From assembly GCF_008801575.1 (NCBI RefSeq), contig NZ_VZPL01000044.1:1-37590 (forward strand): a stretch of 37,590 nt of DNA, written 5' to 3'. Shown piece after piece: positions 1-7,832 of the stretch. How positions within the stretch are numbered: the first letter of the stretch is position 1; every line of letters starts with the position of its first letter. The notes under the pieces were generated by a model. That model was not told where the DNA came from. It ran no database searches and worked only from the letters and a program-made list of their open reading frames with translations. The stretch is from Xanthomonas cissicola. GTDB lineage: Bacteria > Pseudomonadota > Gammaproteobacteria > Xanthomonadales > Xanthomonadaceae. A program made the translations under genes and the position numbers.

Positions 1-187
1 AACGGTTCATGCGTGTGTAGACCGTATGCCAGTTGCCAAAGCGCTTGGGTAGGCCGCGCCATTTGCAGCCATGCTCGGCAACGTAAAGGATGGCGTTGAC
101 CACTTGCAGGTTGGTCATGCTGACATTGCCGCGCTGCGCCGGCAGGCAGTGTTCGATCAGAGAAAATTGTGCTGGCGTGATCTCCAT
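1..187 (-). CDS. IS5-family transposase, N-terminal part (partial)
   Basis: This is the N-terminus of an IS5-family transposase that continues beyond the window edge. It begins MEITPAQFSLIEHCLP and includes NAILYVAEHGCKWRGLP and FGNWHTVYTRMNR, the conserved N-terminal helical (DUF4096-like) domain that precedes the DDE catalytic domain. An alternative in-frame start at 214 would add nine residues (MARAIKLLG). The catalytic DDE residues are not visible here. The enzyme moves its own element by cut-and-paste. Confidence 0.75.
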   Translation of the reverse strand, partial: MEITPAQFSLIEHCLPAQRGNVSMTNLQVVNAILYVAEHGCKWRGLPKRFGNWHTVYTRMNR

Positions 188-230
188 GCCCAATAGTTTA
201 ATCGCTCGGGCCATTAGTGTTAACAGGCCC
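1..230 (-). mobile_element. IS5-family insertion sequence, 5' end only
   Basis: The window opens inside an insertion sequence read on the minus strand. Its terminus appears to be near 230, where the outward sequence GGGCCTGTTAACAC resembles the inverted-repeat ends of Xanthomonas IS5/IS427-group elements. A TAA follows directly and could be part of a short target duplication. The rest of the element, including its other end, lies outside the window. The IS abuts the hairpin repeat that starts at 238. Confidence 0.7.
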
Positions 231-237
231 TAATAAC

Positions 238-325
238 GGGGTCAGGTTGACTTTCTGAGTGAACTTGACCCTATTTCCTTGCAGCCTCCCCTGCATGCCA
301 ATGACGCGGGCCCGAGCGAGACCGG
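238..325. repeat. Palindromic repeat, copy 1 (left of urea genes)
   Basis: The first 39 bases (238-276) form an imperfect hairpin: GGGTCAGGTT and AACTTGACCC are the arms around a short loop. They differ at one base from 6389-6427. Weaker similarity continues to about 325 (both copies have TTGCAGCCTC, then a degenerate GC-rich stretch). The motif resembles the GGGGTCAG-type sequences often found beside REP-associated tyrosine transposases (RAYT); that link is from memory. No RAYT gene is visible here. Confidence 0.7.
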
Positions 326-326
326 A

Positions 327-370
327 GAAACGGAGTCAGGTTGACTTTTTAGTGAACCTGACTCCGTTTC
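327..370. repeat. Palindromic repeat, copy 3, near-perfect hairpin
   Basis: Arms 327-340 and 357-370 are perfect 14-base complements (GAAACGGAGTCAGG against CCTGACTCCGTTTC). The stem continues inward with one G-G mismatch to a TTTTTA loop. The core is the same as in the 238 and 6389 repeats, but a base pair has changed on both arms together, so the stem is kept while the sequence differs. That supports selection on structure, as DNA hairpin or RNA. Confidence 0.7.
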
Positions 371-384
371 TTCATTGATACGCG

Positions 385-652
385 CAGGGTTCCACAGGTA
401 CGCACCACCCTCATTGCGCGTAGCGCCGTTCAAACTCTCAGGAAACAGGTCGCCAATTGAACCTGGGTAGCGTCGGGAGTGTTGAACATTGCGATGTAAT
501 CGAGCACCTCTGCGCGTACGGCGCCCTTGGGCAATAGAAGCGTCGCCCGATCCTCTCGCGTTCGGGCTGGCCGAAGAAGCTCTCCACCAGGGAGCACTGG
601 CGCTTCCCGCTGGTGGCGACGTCACAGGCATACCGACCGCGGCGCATCCCCA
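385..652 (-). pseudogene. IS3-type transposase (OrfB) C-terminal remnant, frameshifted
   Basis: On the minus strand one frame gives VESFFGQPERERIGR, like the AESFFSxLKxE motif of IS3-family OrfB integrase cores. A second frame gives EVLDYIAMFNTP, and a third gives RRYPGSIGDLFPESL, like the NPxRRHSxLGxLSPxEFE end of the same family. The three pieces are in the right order but in different frames, so the gene is broken by at least two indels. It lies just downstream of urea carboxylase and is probably the scar of an old insertion. Confidence 0.6.
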
Positions 653-3600
653 TCACGCGTAAGTCACAGTCGCAGCCACAGGGTGCGGTCGAATCACCAC
701 CAACGCGTCTCCCGCGGCGACAGGCTTGCCCGCCTTGCAATGCAAGGCCGCGATCGTTCCTGCCTGACTTGCGGCTACCTGGAACTCCATCTTCATGGCT
801 TCCAGGATCACCAGCGGTTCGCCGATCTGGACTTCCTGCCCGACGTCGACAAGAACCTTCCACACATTGCCCCACATGTCGGCCACCACCGCGCTTCCGT
901 CGACAGCCTGCATGACTGCCTCCTCGGCATCCTCCACCGCCTCGACCTTGGGGTCGTTCTGCCACAGCGCCACTTCAGTGGCATAGGCGGTCTGCTGCCG
1001 CTCCCGGAATGCTTCGATACTGCTTGCGTCTTGAGCTAACAGCCGCTCGTGCTCGGCCAGATCAAACACGGCATCTTCGACTTTGATGTGCGTGCGGCCG
1101 GCACGGAAGTCGGCCCGGAACTGATCCAGTTCAACCTCTGTCACTGGATAGAAGCGCACCCGGTCGAAGAAGCGCAGCAGCCAGGGCTCCGCGCCGAACT
1201 GGCGGTTTCTCAGGAACTTATTCCAGATTGGCACCGTACGGCCCACGAGCTGGTAGCCGCCGGGCGAGTCCATGCCATAGATGCACATGTACACGCCGCC
1301 AATGCCCACCGTGCCTTCAGCCGTGAAGGTGCGTGCCGGGTTGTACTTGGACGTGAGCAGCCGATGGCGCGGGTCCAGGGGCACGGCACAGGGCGCGCCC
1401 AGGTAAACGTCGCCCAGGCCCATCACCATGTAACTGGCTTCAAAAACCGTCGTGCGAACATCCTCGCGGCGGCTCAGGCCATTAATGCGCTGGATGAAGT
1501 CCACGTTGTTGGGCAGCCAGGGGGCGTCGGCCTTCACCGTCTCGATGTAGCGTGTGACTGCACCCAGCGTGGCCGAATCCTCGAAGGCCATGGGGAGATG
1601 CACGATGCGGCTCGGGACCTGAAGACCCTCCACGCCGGGCAATTGCGTTTCCAAGGCGATCAGGCGTTCGACCAGCACCGACTGCGCGATGACGCGGCTG
1701 TCGTAGTGAATTTGCACAGAGCGCACGCCGGGCGAAAGCTCATGCACGCCGTCCAGCTTCGCGGCCTTGAGCGCTTCCATGAGCAGATGGACGCGCAGGC
1801 GCAGCCGCAGGTCCAGCACGTTGGGGCCGTATTCGAGCAGGATGTACTTGTCTCCAGCCTGCCGGTAGGCCACGGCCGGGCGTTGGCCTTCGGCAGGCAG
1901 CTCGGCCAGCACGCATTCCGAGACCGTCGCCGGTGCAGCGGGAAGATCCCGCGCTGACAGGTCCGGCAGCGGGCGCAGCAGGCGGATGGCCTCGTCCTGC
2001 GCCTGCTCCAGTGCCAGGGCTTCATCGAAGCCCATGCGCCTGAAGCGGATGGTGTCGCCCGGCTTGACCTGACCCACCTTCCAGAGCTCGGCCTTGACGA
2101 TGGTCGCCGGGCACACGAAGCCGCCCAGGCTGGGGCCATCGCAGGTCAGGATCACCGGCGTATCGCCGGTGAAGTTGATGCTGCCGATGGCATACACGCA
2201 GTCGTGCACATTCGATGGGTGCAGCCCGGCCTCGCCGCCGTCGCTGCGCGTCCACTTGGGCTTGGGACCCACCAGCCGCACGCCCAGGCGGTTGGAGTTG
2301 TAGTGCACCTGGTAGTCGGTCGTGAAAAAGCGGGCGATGCTGTCTTCGCTGAAGAAGTCCGGCGCGCCGTGCGGGCCGTACAGCACGCCGATGTCCCAGT
2401 GTTTGCCATAGCTGGGACCAGTTCGTGCGGTGGCGTGGCCGGCACGCAGGCCGGCGCTGGCGTGGTGCAGACCGCCGGCTCGGGCCGGCTGATGGGCAGC
2501 ACGTCGCCCACGCGCAGCGTGCGCCCGGCATGGCCGCCGAACTGGCCGAGCACGAAGGTGGATTTGCTGCCCAGGTACTCAGGCACATCGATGCCACGCC
2601 GGATCGCGATGTAGCTGCGGCAACCGCTGCTGGCCTTGGCGATGCGCAGCACCTGGCTGGCGCGCACCGCGATGGGCTTCCACCAGGGCAGCGGTTCACC
2701 GTCGTCCAGTGTCGCCAGTGCCGGCGCGCCGGTGAGCGCGATCACCGCATCGCCATGGAACTTGAGTGTCGGCCCTTGCAGCGTGCATTCCAGGCCGGCA
2801 GCGCTCTCGTGGTTGCCGACGATGCGGTTGGCCAGGCGAAAGGCGTAGTCGTCCATCGGTCCGGAGGGCGGCACGCCGATGTCCCAATAGCCGGTACGCC
2901 CGGGGTAATCCTGCACGGTGGTGTAGGTGCCCGATTCCAGCACCTCGACCACGGGCGAGACATAGTCGTAGCGGTCCAGCAGCAAAGTGGACACCGTCCC
3001 GGCCGAAAATTCCCTGCTTTGCAGGATGCTGCGCAGGTAGTCCAGGTTGGTGGCGCTGCCGTGCAGGCGCGTCAGCTCCAGCGCCATCAGCAACTTCTGG
3101 CGGGCTTCCTCGCGGTGCGCCCCGTAGGCGATGACCTTGGCGATCAGTGGGTCGTAGTTGGCAGACACCTCGGTGCCGGTCTGCACCCATGTGTCCACGC
3201 GCACGTCTTCGGGGAACTGAACATCGGTCAGTATGCCGGGCGCAGGCTGAAAGCCGCGCACGGGGTTCTCGGCATAGACGCGCACTTCGATGGCAGTGCC
3301 CCGCGGCGTGGGCAGATCGTCGAAGGATGGCGGCTCGCCAGCGGCAATGCGTACCATCCATTCCACCAGATCCAGCCCGGTGACCGCCTCGGTGATGGGA
3401 TGCTCGACCTGCAGGCGCGTGTTGACCTCAAGAAAGTAGAAGGCATCGCGCGCAGCGTCATAGATGAATTCCACCGTGCCGGCCGAGACATAGTTCACCG
3501 CTTCGCCCAGCTTCACGGCGGCGTCCAGCAAGGCGGCGCGGGTCGCGTCCGGCAGGTGCGGCGCAGGCGTTTCCTCGACCACCTTCTGGTGCCGCCGCTG

Positions 3601-4299
3601 CAGCGAGCAGTCGCGCTCGCCCAGCGCCACAACGCGTCCCTTGCCGTCGCCGAAGATCTGCACTTCGACATGGCGCGCATTGGCAACGAAGCCTTCGATG
3701 AAGACGCCGCTGTCCTTGAAGAAGTTCTGGCCAAGGCGCTGTACCGAATCGTAGGCCGTGGCCAGTTCGGCTGCGTTATCGCAGCGCGAGAGACCGATGC
3801 CACCGCCGCCGGCCGTGCTCTTGAGCATGACGGGATACCCGATGTGCTGTGCAGCGACTTTCGCATCGTCCAGACTTTGCAGCAGGCCGGTGCCAGGTGT
3901 CAGCGGCACGCCAGCGGCCTCGGCGATCGCGCGCGCGGTGTGCTTGAGGCCAAAGCGGCGCACTTGCTCGGGTGTGGGACCGACGAAGACGACGCCGGCC
4001 TCCGCACATTGCTCGGCGAACGTGGTGTTTTCGGACAGAAAGCCATAACCGGGGATGACGGCCCCGGCACCGGTCTTCCGGGCAATCTCCAGGATGCGAT
4101 CGCCACGCAAATAGGTTTCGGCGGCGCTGCTGCTGCCGCCGCTGTTCAACGCCACAGCTTCGTCGGCGACGCTCACGTGCAGGCTGTCATGGTCAGCGTC
4201 GGAATACACCGCGACCGACGTCACTCCCATCTTCTTGAGCGTGCGCGCGATGCGCACCGCGATCTCCCCACGATTGGCGATGAGGATTTTCTTGAACAT
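653..4299 (-). pseudogene. uca: Urea carboxylase, broken by a one-base frameshift
   Basis: Urea carboxylase makes allophanate from urea, bicarbonate and ATP using bound biotin. The expected domains are all present: a biotin carboxylase half (start MFKKILIANRGEIAVRIA, with ERDCSLQRRHQK), a KipA/AHS2-like region from about residue 465 (QDYPGRTGYWDIG, PPSGPMDD), a KipI/AHS1-like region around 800-1040, and a biotinyl domain whose EAMKM lysine is near residue 1170. Read through, it would be 1215 residues, normal for the family. The frame breaks at about 2414 (residue ~629): LVP should continue as SYGKHWDIGVLYGPHG, but one C appears to be missing from a CCC run, and the frame runs into unrelated sequence. 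The next in-frame ATG (2386) could only give the C-terminal half. It lies 83 bp after the allophanate hydrolase gene and is probably co-transcribed with it. A sequencing error would equally explain the indel. Confidence 0.85.
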
Positions 4300-4382
4300 A
4301 TGGCGTGCTCCGGGCGATGCAGCGGTTTGGCCTCCGACCGGAGCCCACCGCGAATGGGTAGGTGAAGTTCGGGCGCGATGGC

Positions 4383-6182
4383 CTAGTTCTTCCGGGCCAC
4401 GTAGGCACGCCAACCGCCTAGCGCGGTGATGTCCTCCGCCCCCCGCGTGGCCCAGGACTCGCAGATGAAACCCTGGACCGTGCGGCCATCGATCAGATCC
4501 AGGCTGCCGATCCCCAAGGGCGATGGGATCAAGGCGACGAAGGAGCCGTAGCGCTCGACCGGCATGGCCCACAGTTCGACCGCGATGGGCGCGCCTTCGC
4601 CCGTGCGCAGCATCCCCGGCTTGGGCGGCACGGTACCGGGCAAGGCATAGAGGCGATACGCCGCCGAGGTGTGCGTGCTCTCCAGCAGCGTGGCGCCGCG
4701 CTCGCTGAGCTGCCCGTTCAGAGGCATGCCCGATAGGTGCGCGCCGACGACCGCGACGATGACGTGGCCATCGAGGCTTGGGGCGGCTGGCACATCGACC
4801 GGTGGCAGCTCCTGCTGCGAAGCACCGCGCTTCCAGGGCGCTGTCGCCTGCCAGCGCCGGCCGAACGCGATCAGCCGCGCCTCGTGCCAAGCCGGTGCGA
4901 TCAGCGTGATGCCTGCCGGCAACCCATCGGCGCGCATGCCAGCCGGCAGCGCAATGGCGCTAAAGTCGAGTAGGTTCACGAAGTTTGTGTAGACGCCCAT
5001 GCGCGCGTTCATCGTCACCGGCTCGGCCAGCAACTGCTCAATGGTGTAGATGCTGGGCGCGGTGGGCACCAGCAGGCCGTCGAGGCCCTGCATCAGCGCT
5101 TCGGCCTTGCGTGCCAGCGCCATGCGGCGGTACTCGGCCTTGTAGGCGTCCACCGCGCTGAAGTTCGTCGCCTTTTGAACGATGGCGCGCACCACCGGGT
5201 GCACGACTTCTGGCTTGGCGTTCATCAGCTCCTCAATGGCGGCGTAGCGTTCGCCCACCCAGGGGCCTTCGTAGAGCAGCGCAGCGACCTCGAACAGCGG
5301 CGCGAAGTCGATCAGCTCCAGTTCCACGCCGATGGTTTCCAACCGTCGCAGCGCATCGGTGTAGACGCGCTCGGCCTGGATATCGCCAAACCAGTCGGGC
5401 GAGGCGGGAATGCCCAGCACGGGCTTGGCGGGCCAGCTGGCAGGACGGACCGGTGCCTGACGCGAATACGCATCGGAGGCATCGAAGCCGCCCATCGCGC
5501 GCAGCGCTGCATCGGCGTCGTCTACGCTCAGTGCCAGCACCGTGATGCAATCCAGCGTGCGGCAGGCAGGCACCAGTCCGCGGTTGCTGACCATTCCGCG
5601 TGTAGGCTTCAGGCCTACCAGGTTGTTGTGGCCGGCCGGCACGCGGCCGGAGCCGGCGGTATCGGTCCCCAGCGCAAACGGCACGAGACCACGAGCCACC
5701 ACGGAGGCCGAGCCCGAGCTGGATCCACCACTGATGTACTCGGCTTTGAAGGCATTGGGCACCGGGCCATAGGGCGAGCGCGTGCCCACCAGGCCGGTGG
5801 CGAACTGGTCAAGGTTGGTCTTACCGATGACCACCGCGCCAGCGGCTTCAAGCCGATCGATCACGGCGGCGTTGTGTGTCGGCTGGTAGGCGAACTCCGG
5901 GCAGGCGCAGGTCGTGGGCAACCCCGCGACATCGATGTTGTCCTTCGCGGCGAAGGGCACGCCATAGAGCGGCAGCTTAGACAGGTCGCCACCAACCTGC
6001 ATCAGTTGTTGGGCAAGTCCGGCAAGCCGGGACTGCAGGCCGTCCAGGGAGAGCCGGGAAATCCAGGCGACATCACCTTGCGGCAAGCCGGCGATGAGGC
6101 AAGACAGCAGTTCGGCAGGAGCGGCGCCCTGCGCATACGCGGATTGCCAATCGGCCAAGGTCCAAAAAGCGGTGTGGGTCAT
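4383..6182 (-). CDS. atzF: Allophanate hydrolase
   Basis: This enzyme splits allophanate, the product of urea carboxylase, into ammonia and carbon dioxide. The 599-residue protein has an amidase-signature domain (about 1-440) with the full Ser-cisSer-Lys triad region: Lys80 in AAKDNIDV, the serines of GGSSSGSA (154-156) and Ser178 in DTAGSGRVPA. The separate C-terminal domain typical of AtzF/DUR1 is also present (about 460-599, ending GGWRAYVARKN). The start at 6182 (MTHTAFWTLADW) is chosen because the 23 residues before it are not family-like. The gene is intact and precedes urea carboxylase. No urea transporter or regulator gene is nearby. Confidence 0.9.
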   Translation of the reverse strand: MTHTAFWTLADWQSAYAQGAAPAELLSCLIAGLPQGDVAWISRLSLDGLQSRLAGLAQQLMQVGGDLSKLPLYGVPFAAKDNIDVAGLPTTCACPEFAYQPTHNAAVIDRLEAAGAVVIGKTNLDQFATGLVGTRSPYGPVPNAFKAEYISGGSSSGSASVVARGLVPFALGTDTAGSGRVPAGHNNLVGLKPTRGMVSNRGLVPACRTLDCITVLALSVDDADAALRAMGGFDASDAYSRQAPVRPASWPAKPVLGIPASPDWFGDIQAERVYTDALRRLETIGVELELIDFAPLFEVAALLYEGPWVGERYAAIEELMNAKPEVVHPVVRAIVQKATNFSAVDAYKAEYRRMALARKAEALMQGLDGLLVPTAPSIYTIEQLLAEPVTMNARMGVYTNFVNLLDFSAIALPAGMRADGLPAGITLIAPAWHEARLIAFGRRWQATAPWKRGASQQELPPVDVPAAPSLDGHVIVAVVGAHLSGMPLNGQLSERGATLLESTHTSAAYRLYALPGTVPPKPGMLRTGEGAPIAVELWAMPVERYGSFVALIPSPLGIGSLDLIDGRTVQGFICESWATRGAEDITALGGWRAYVARKN

Positions 6183-6388
6183 GGTCGCTCGACAAGTTGG
6201 ATGACCGCGGGAAGCTCCTCGGCATGCGCGGCGACTGGTCGACTCCAGCAACTAATATCCATCTGAGAATTCTTGATGTAATCGCGCATTCCGAATCCCG
6301 TAGATACGTCAGGTAGCGTAGGAACGGGATTTTTTGCCAGAAGTGGCGACGTTCTTTGCGAAGGGAATCCTCCTGAGTTATCGGAAAT
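6183..6388. other. Upstream region of the allophanate hydrolase gene
   Basis: This gap should hold the promoter of the atzF-uca pair on the minus strand. No clear -35/-10 pair could be assigned. It was checked for a guanidine-I (ykkC) riboswitch because related carboxylase operons often carry one; the conserved blocks are not present. The flanking repeat begins at 6389. Confidence 0.4.
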
Positions 6389-6480
6389 GGGGTCAGGTTG
6401 ATTTTCTGAGTGAACTTGACCCTATTTGCCTTGCAGCCTCTTCCTCTTTGCGTGCCAAAGACGTAGGCCGGAGCCAGACA
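6389..6480. repeat. Palindromic repeat, copy 2 (right of urea genes)
   Basis: 6389-6427 matches 238-276 with one difference (T for C at the fourteenth base) in the same orientation. Similarity continues through TTGCAGCCTC and decays by about 6480. With copy 1 it brackets a block of about 6.1 kb holding the IS3 remnant and the two urea-degradation genes. Confidence 0.7.
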
Positions 6481-6534
6481 AAAGCACCGGTGCAGAACCA
6501 CTGCCGAGGGCTTTCATCTCATTCCTTGGACCCC

Positions 6535-6717
6535 TTACATGCCCAGATCAGACAGCCCCGGATGGTCATCCGGGCGACGGCCCAGCGGCCAGTGGAACTT
6601 GCGGTCGCTTTCCTTGATCGGCATGTCGTTGATGCACGAGAAGCGGCGCTCCATCAGGCCATCGGCGCCGAATTCCCAGTTCTCGTTGCCGTAGGAGCGG
6701 AACCAGTTGCCTGACAT
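6535..6717 (-). pseudogene. DUF1348 (NTF2-like) protein, C-terminal fragment
   Basis: The 60-residue ORF reads [18 protein letters not shown], then [18 protein letters not shown] and a natural-looking end [10 protein letters not shown]. This matches the C-terminal third of DUF1348 proteins, small NTF2/SnoaL-fold proteins of about 150 residues with unknown biochemical role. The ATG sits where the family has an internal residue. The in-frame sequence upstream does not continue the family and meets a stop near 6770. The N-terminal two thirds are therefore missing. An AGGAGG-like GGAGG lies 6 bp before the ATG, so a short product is possible but is unlikely to fold. Confidence 0.65.
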
Positions 6718-6779
6718 GGCATAGCCTCCAATCGAAGTGGATACATCGTCGTTTGAGATTGCGGCGGAGCGTCAGGCCG

Positions 6780-7055
6780 CTAGCGGGTGGCCTGTTTTAG
6801 CAATAACTGCGCGATATCTCTTGCGGTGTCTGCGGCGGCATCGACGTTGCGCACCTGGAGCGCCTGCTTCGTGGGCTGATCGTGCATAGCAGCAATACAT
6901 AGAACCGATCGATCTGCCTCAGCGTGGCGCCGAACCTGTCGCGCGCTAGTTACTGAACCCTGGCCGCGGTTTTCCCGCCTTTTTCTGTTTGGGCCATGTC
7001 GAGCACTCCAGCCGCCTAGCGGACGGTCGTCGTAAGCGCCTGGAATGTAGTCCAA
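6780..7055 (-). other. Doubtful ORF, 91 codons
   Basis: Unrecognised. The second half (CIAAMHDQPTKQALQVR, then ARDIAQLLLKQATR) looks protein-like, with a plausible helical C-terminus. The first half is arginine- and glycine-rich and resembles a shadow frame. An overlapping frame starts at 6997 with MAQTEKGGKTAARVQ and then stops. A small gene broken by an indel is one reading; chance is the other. The remaining stretch to 7310 shows no gene or clear signal. Confidence 0.25.
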
Positions 7056-7310
7056 CGGTCGATCACGACGCCGAACGCTCTACCGTGCAGCGCTGAGACG
7101 CTAACTTGTGGCAACAGCTCGGCAGGTGATGCGTTTTCGGCCTTGGCGGATAAGGCGCGGGAGCAGATGCACAATGGACGTCAACAAGAGTCGGGGCGAC
7201 TTCTTCTAACCTCATCAACGCTTGCATCGGAAGGCTGGGCGAATGCTCCTTGACCTCCCATACATCCCCCACCCGCCATCCTCGCTGCGGCCTCAACTGG
7301 AGAACGCACG

Positions 7311-7643
7311 ATGATGAAGTGGATGGGCACCGCGCTGGCCGCGGCACTGTTGATGAGCGGTTGCGCCAAGGTGGAAGGCGAGAAGTTCGTTGGTCACTGG
7401 GTCAACCTGCAGTCGCAGGACGAGACGATGGACATCGAGCGCAATGGCGAGACCTTCATGGTCCGCAGCACCACGCCGAAGTTCTTCAGCCGCCAGCCCA
7501 AGACCGAGAGCTACCCGGCGGTCTACAAGGACGGCGCGCTGCAGGTCACCAACGATGGCGAGACGGTGAACTTCGCCATCGACGAGAGCAACGGCCATCT
7601 CAATACCGGTGGTGAGCAGTACGAGCGCGTGCCGGCCAAATAA
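7311..7643 (+). CDS. Small conserved lipoprotein
   Basis: The 110-residue protein starts MMKWMGTALAAALLMSGC, a lipoprotein signal peptide with lipobox LMSGC, so the mature protein should be lipid-anchored at Cys18. The soluble part is about 92 residues of short beta-type segments (FVGHWVNLQSQDETMDIER, FMVRSTTPKFF), suggesting a small beta-sandwich or META-like fold; no enzyme motif is seen. GGAG lies about 10 bp before the start. A second ATG directly follows the first. The function is unknown. A strong hairpin follows the stop. Confidence 0.8.
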   Translation: MMKWMGTALAAALLMSGCAKVEGEKFVGHWVNLQSQDETMDIERNGETFMVRSTTPKFFSRQPKTESYPAVYKDGALQVTNDGETVNFAIDESNGHLNTGGEQYERVPAK

Positions 7644-7661
7644 GGCCGCAGCTGTCACCGG

Positions 7662-7697
7662 CGCCCGCGTGCAGACCTTGACAGTCGCACGCGGGCG
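7662..7697 (+). terminator. Hairpin after the small lipoprotein gene
   Basis: CGCCCGCGTGC (7662-7672) and GCACGCGGGCG (7687-7697) are perfect 11-base arms around a 14-base loop, starting 18 bp after the lipoprotein stop. There is no T-run after the stem, so it is at best a weak or Rho-assisted terminator, or a structured 3' end. Confidence 0.5.
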
Positions 7698-7832
7698 TTC
7701 GGCAGGTGGGCAGGTGTGTGCGTCCTTCGATGCGGATGAGTGCGCCGAAGCGAGCTGGAGCAGCACGCTGTTTTCGAGATGGCTGCATGGTGTTGCAGGC
7801 GTATAGGATCACGGCCTTGTTCGAGGCCGTGC

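Noticed and set aside
2425-4365. A 646-codon plus-strand frame
   Set aside because: Antisense to the biotin carboxylase half of urea carboxylase, whose motifs are clear.
6183-6388. Possible guanidine-I (ykkC) riboswitch before atzF-uca
   Set aside because: A GACTGGTC-like string caught the eye but is on the wrong strand, and the other conserved blocks are absent.
7063-7347. Minus-strand 94-codon ORF
   Set aside because: It overlaps the start of the lipoprotein gene, has no ribosome site and shows random-looking composition.
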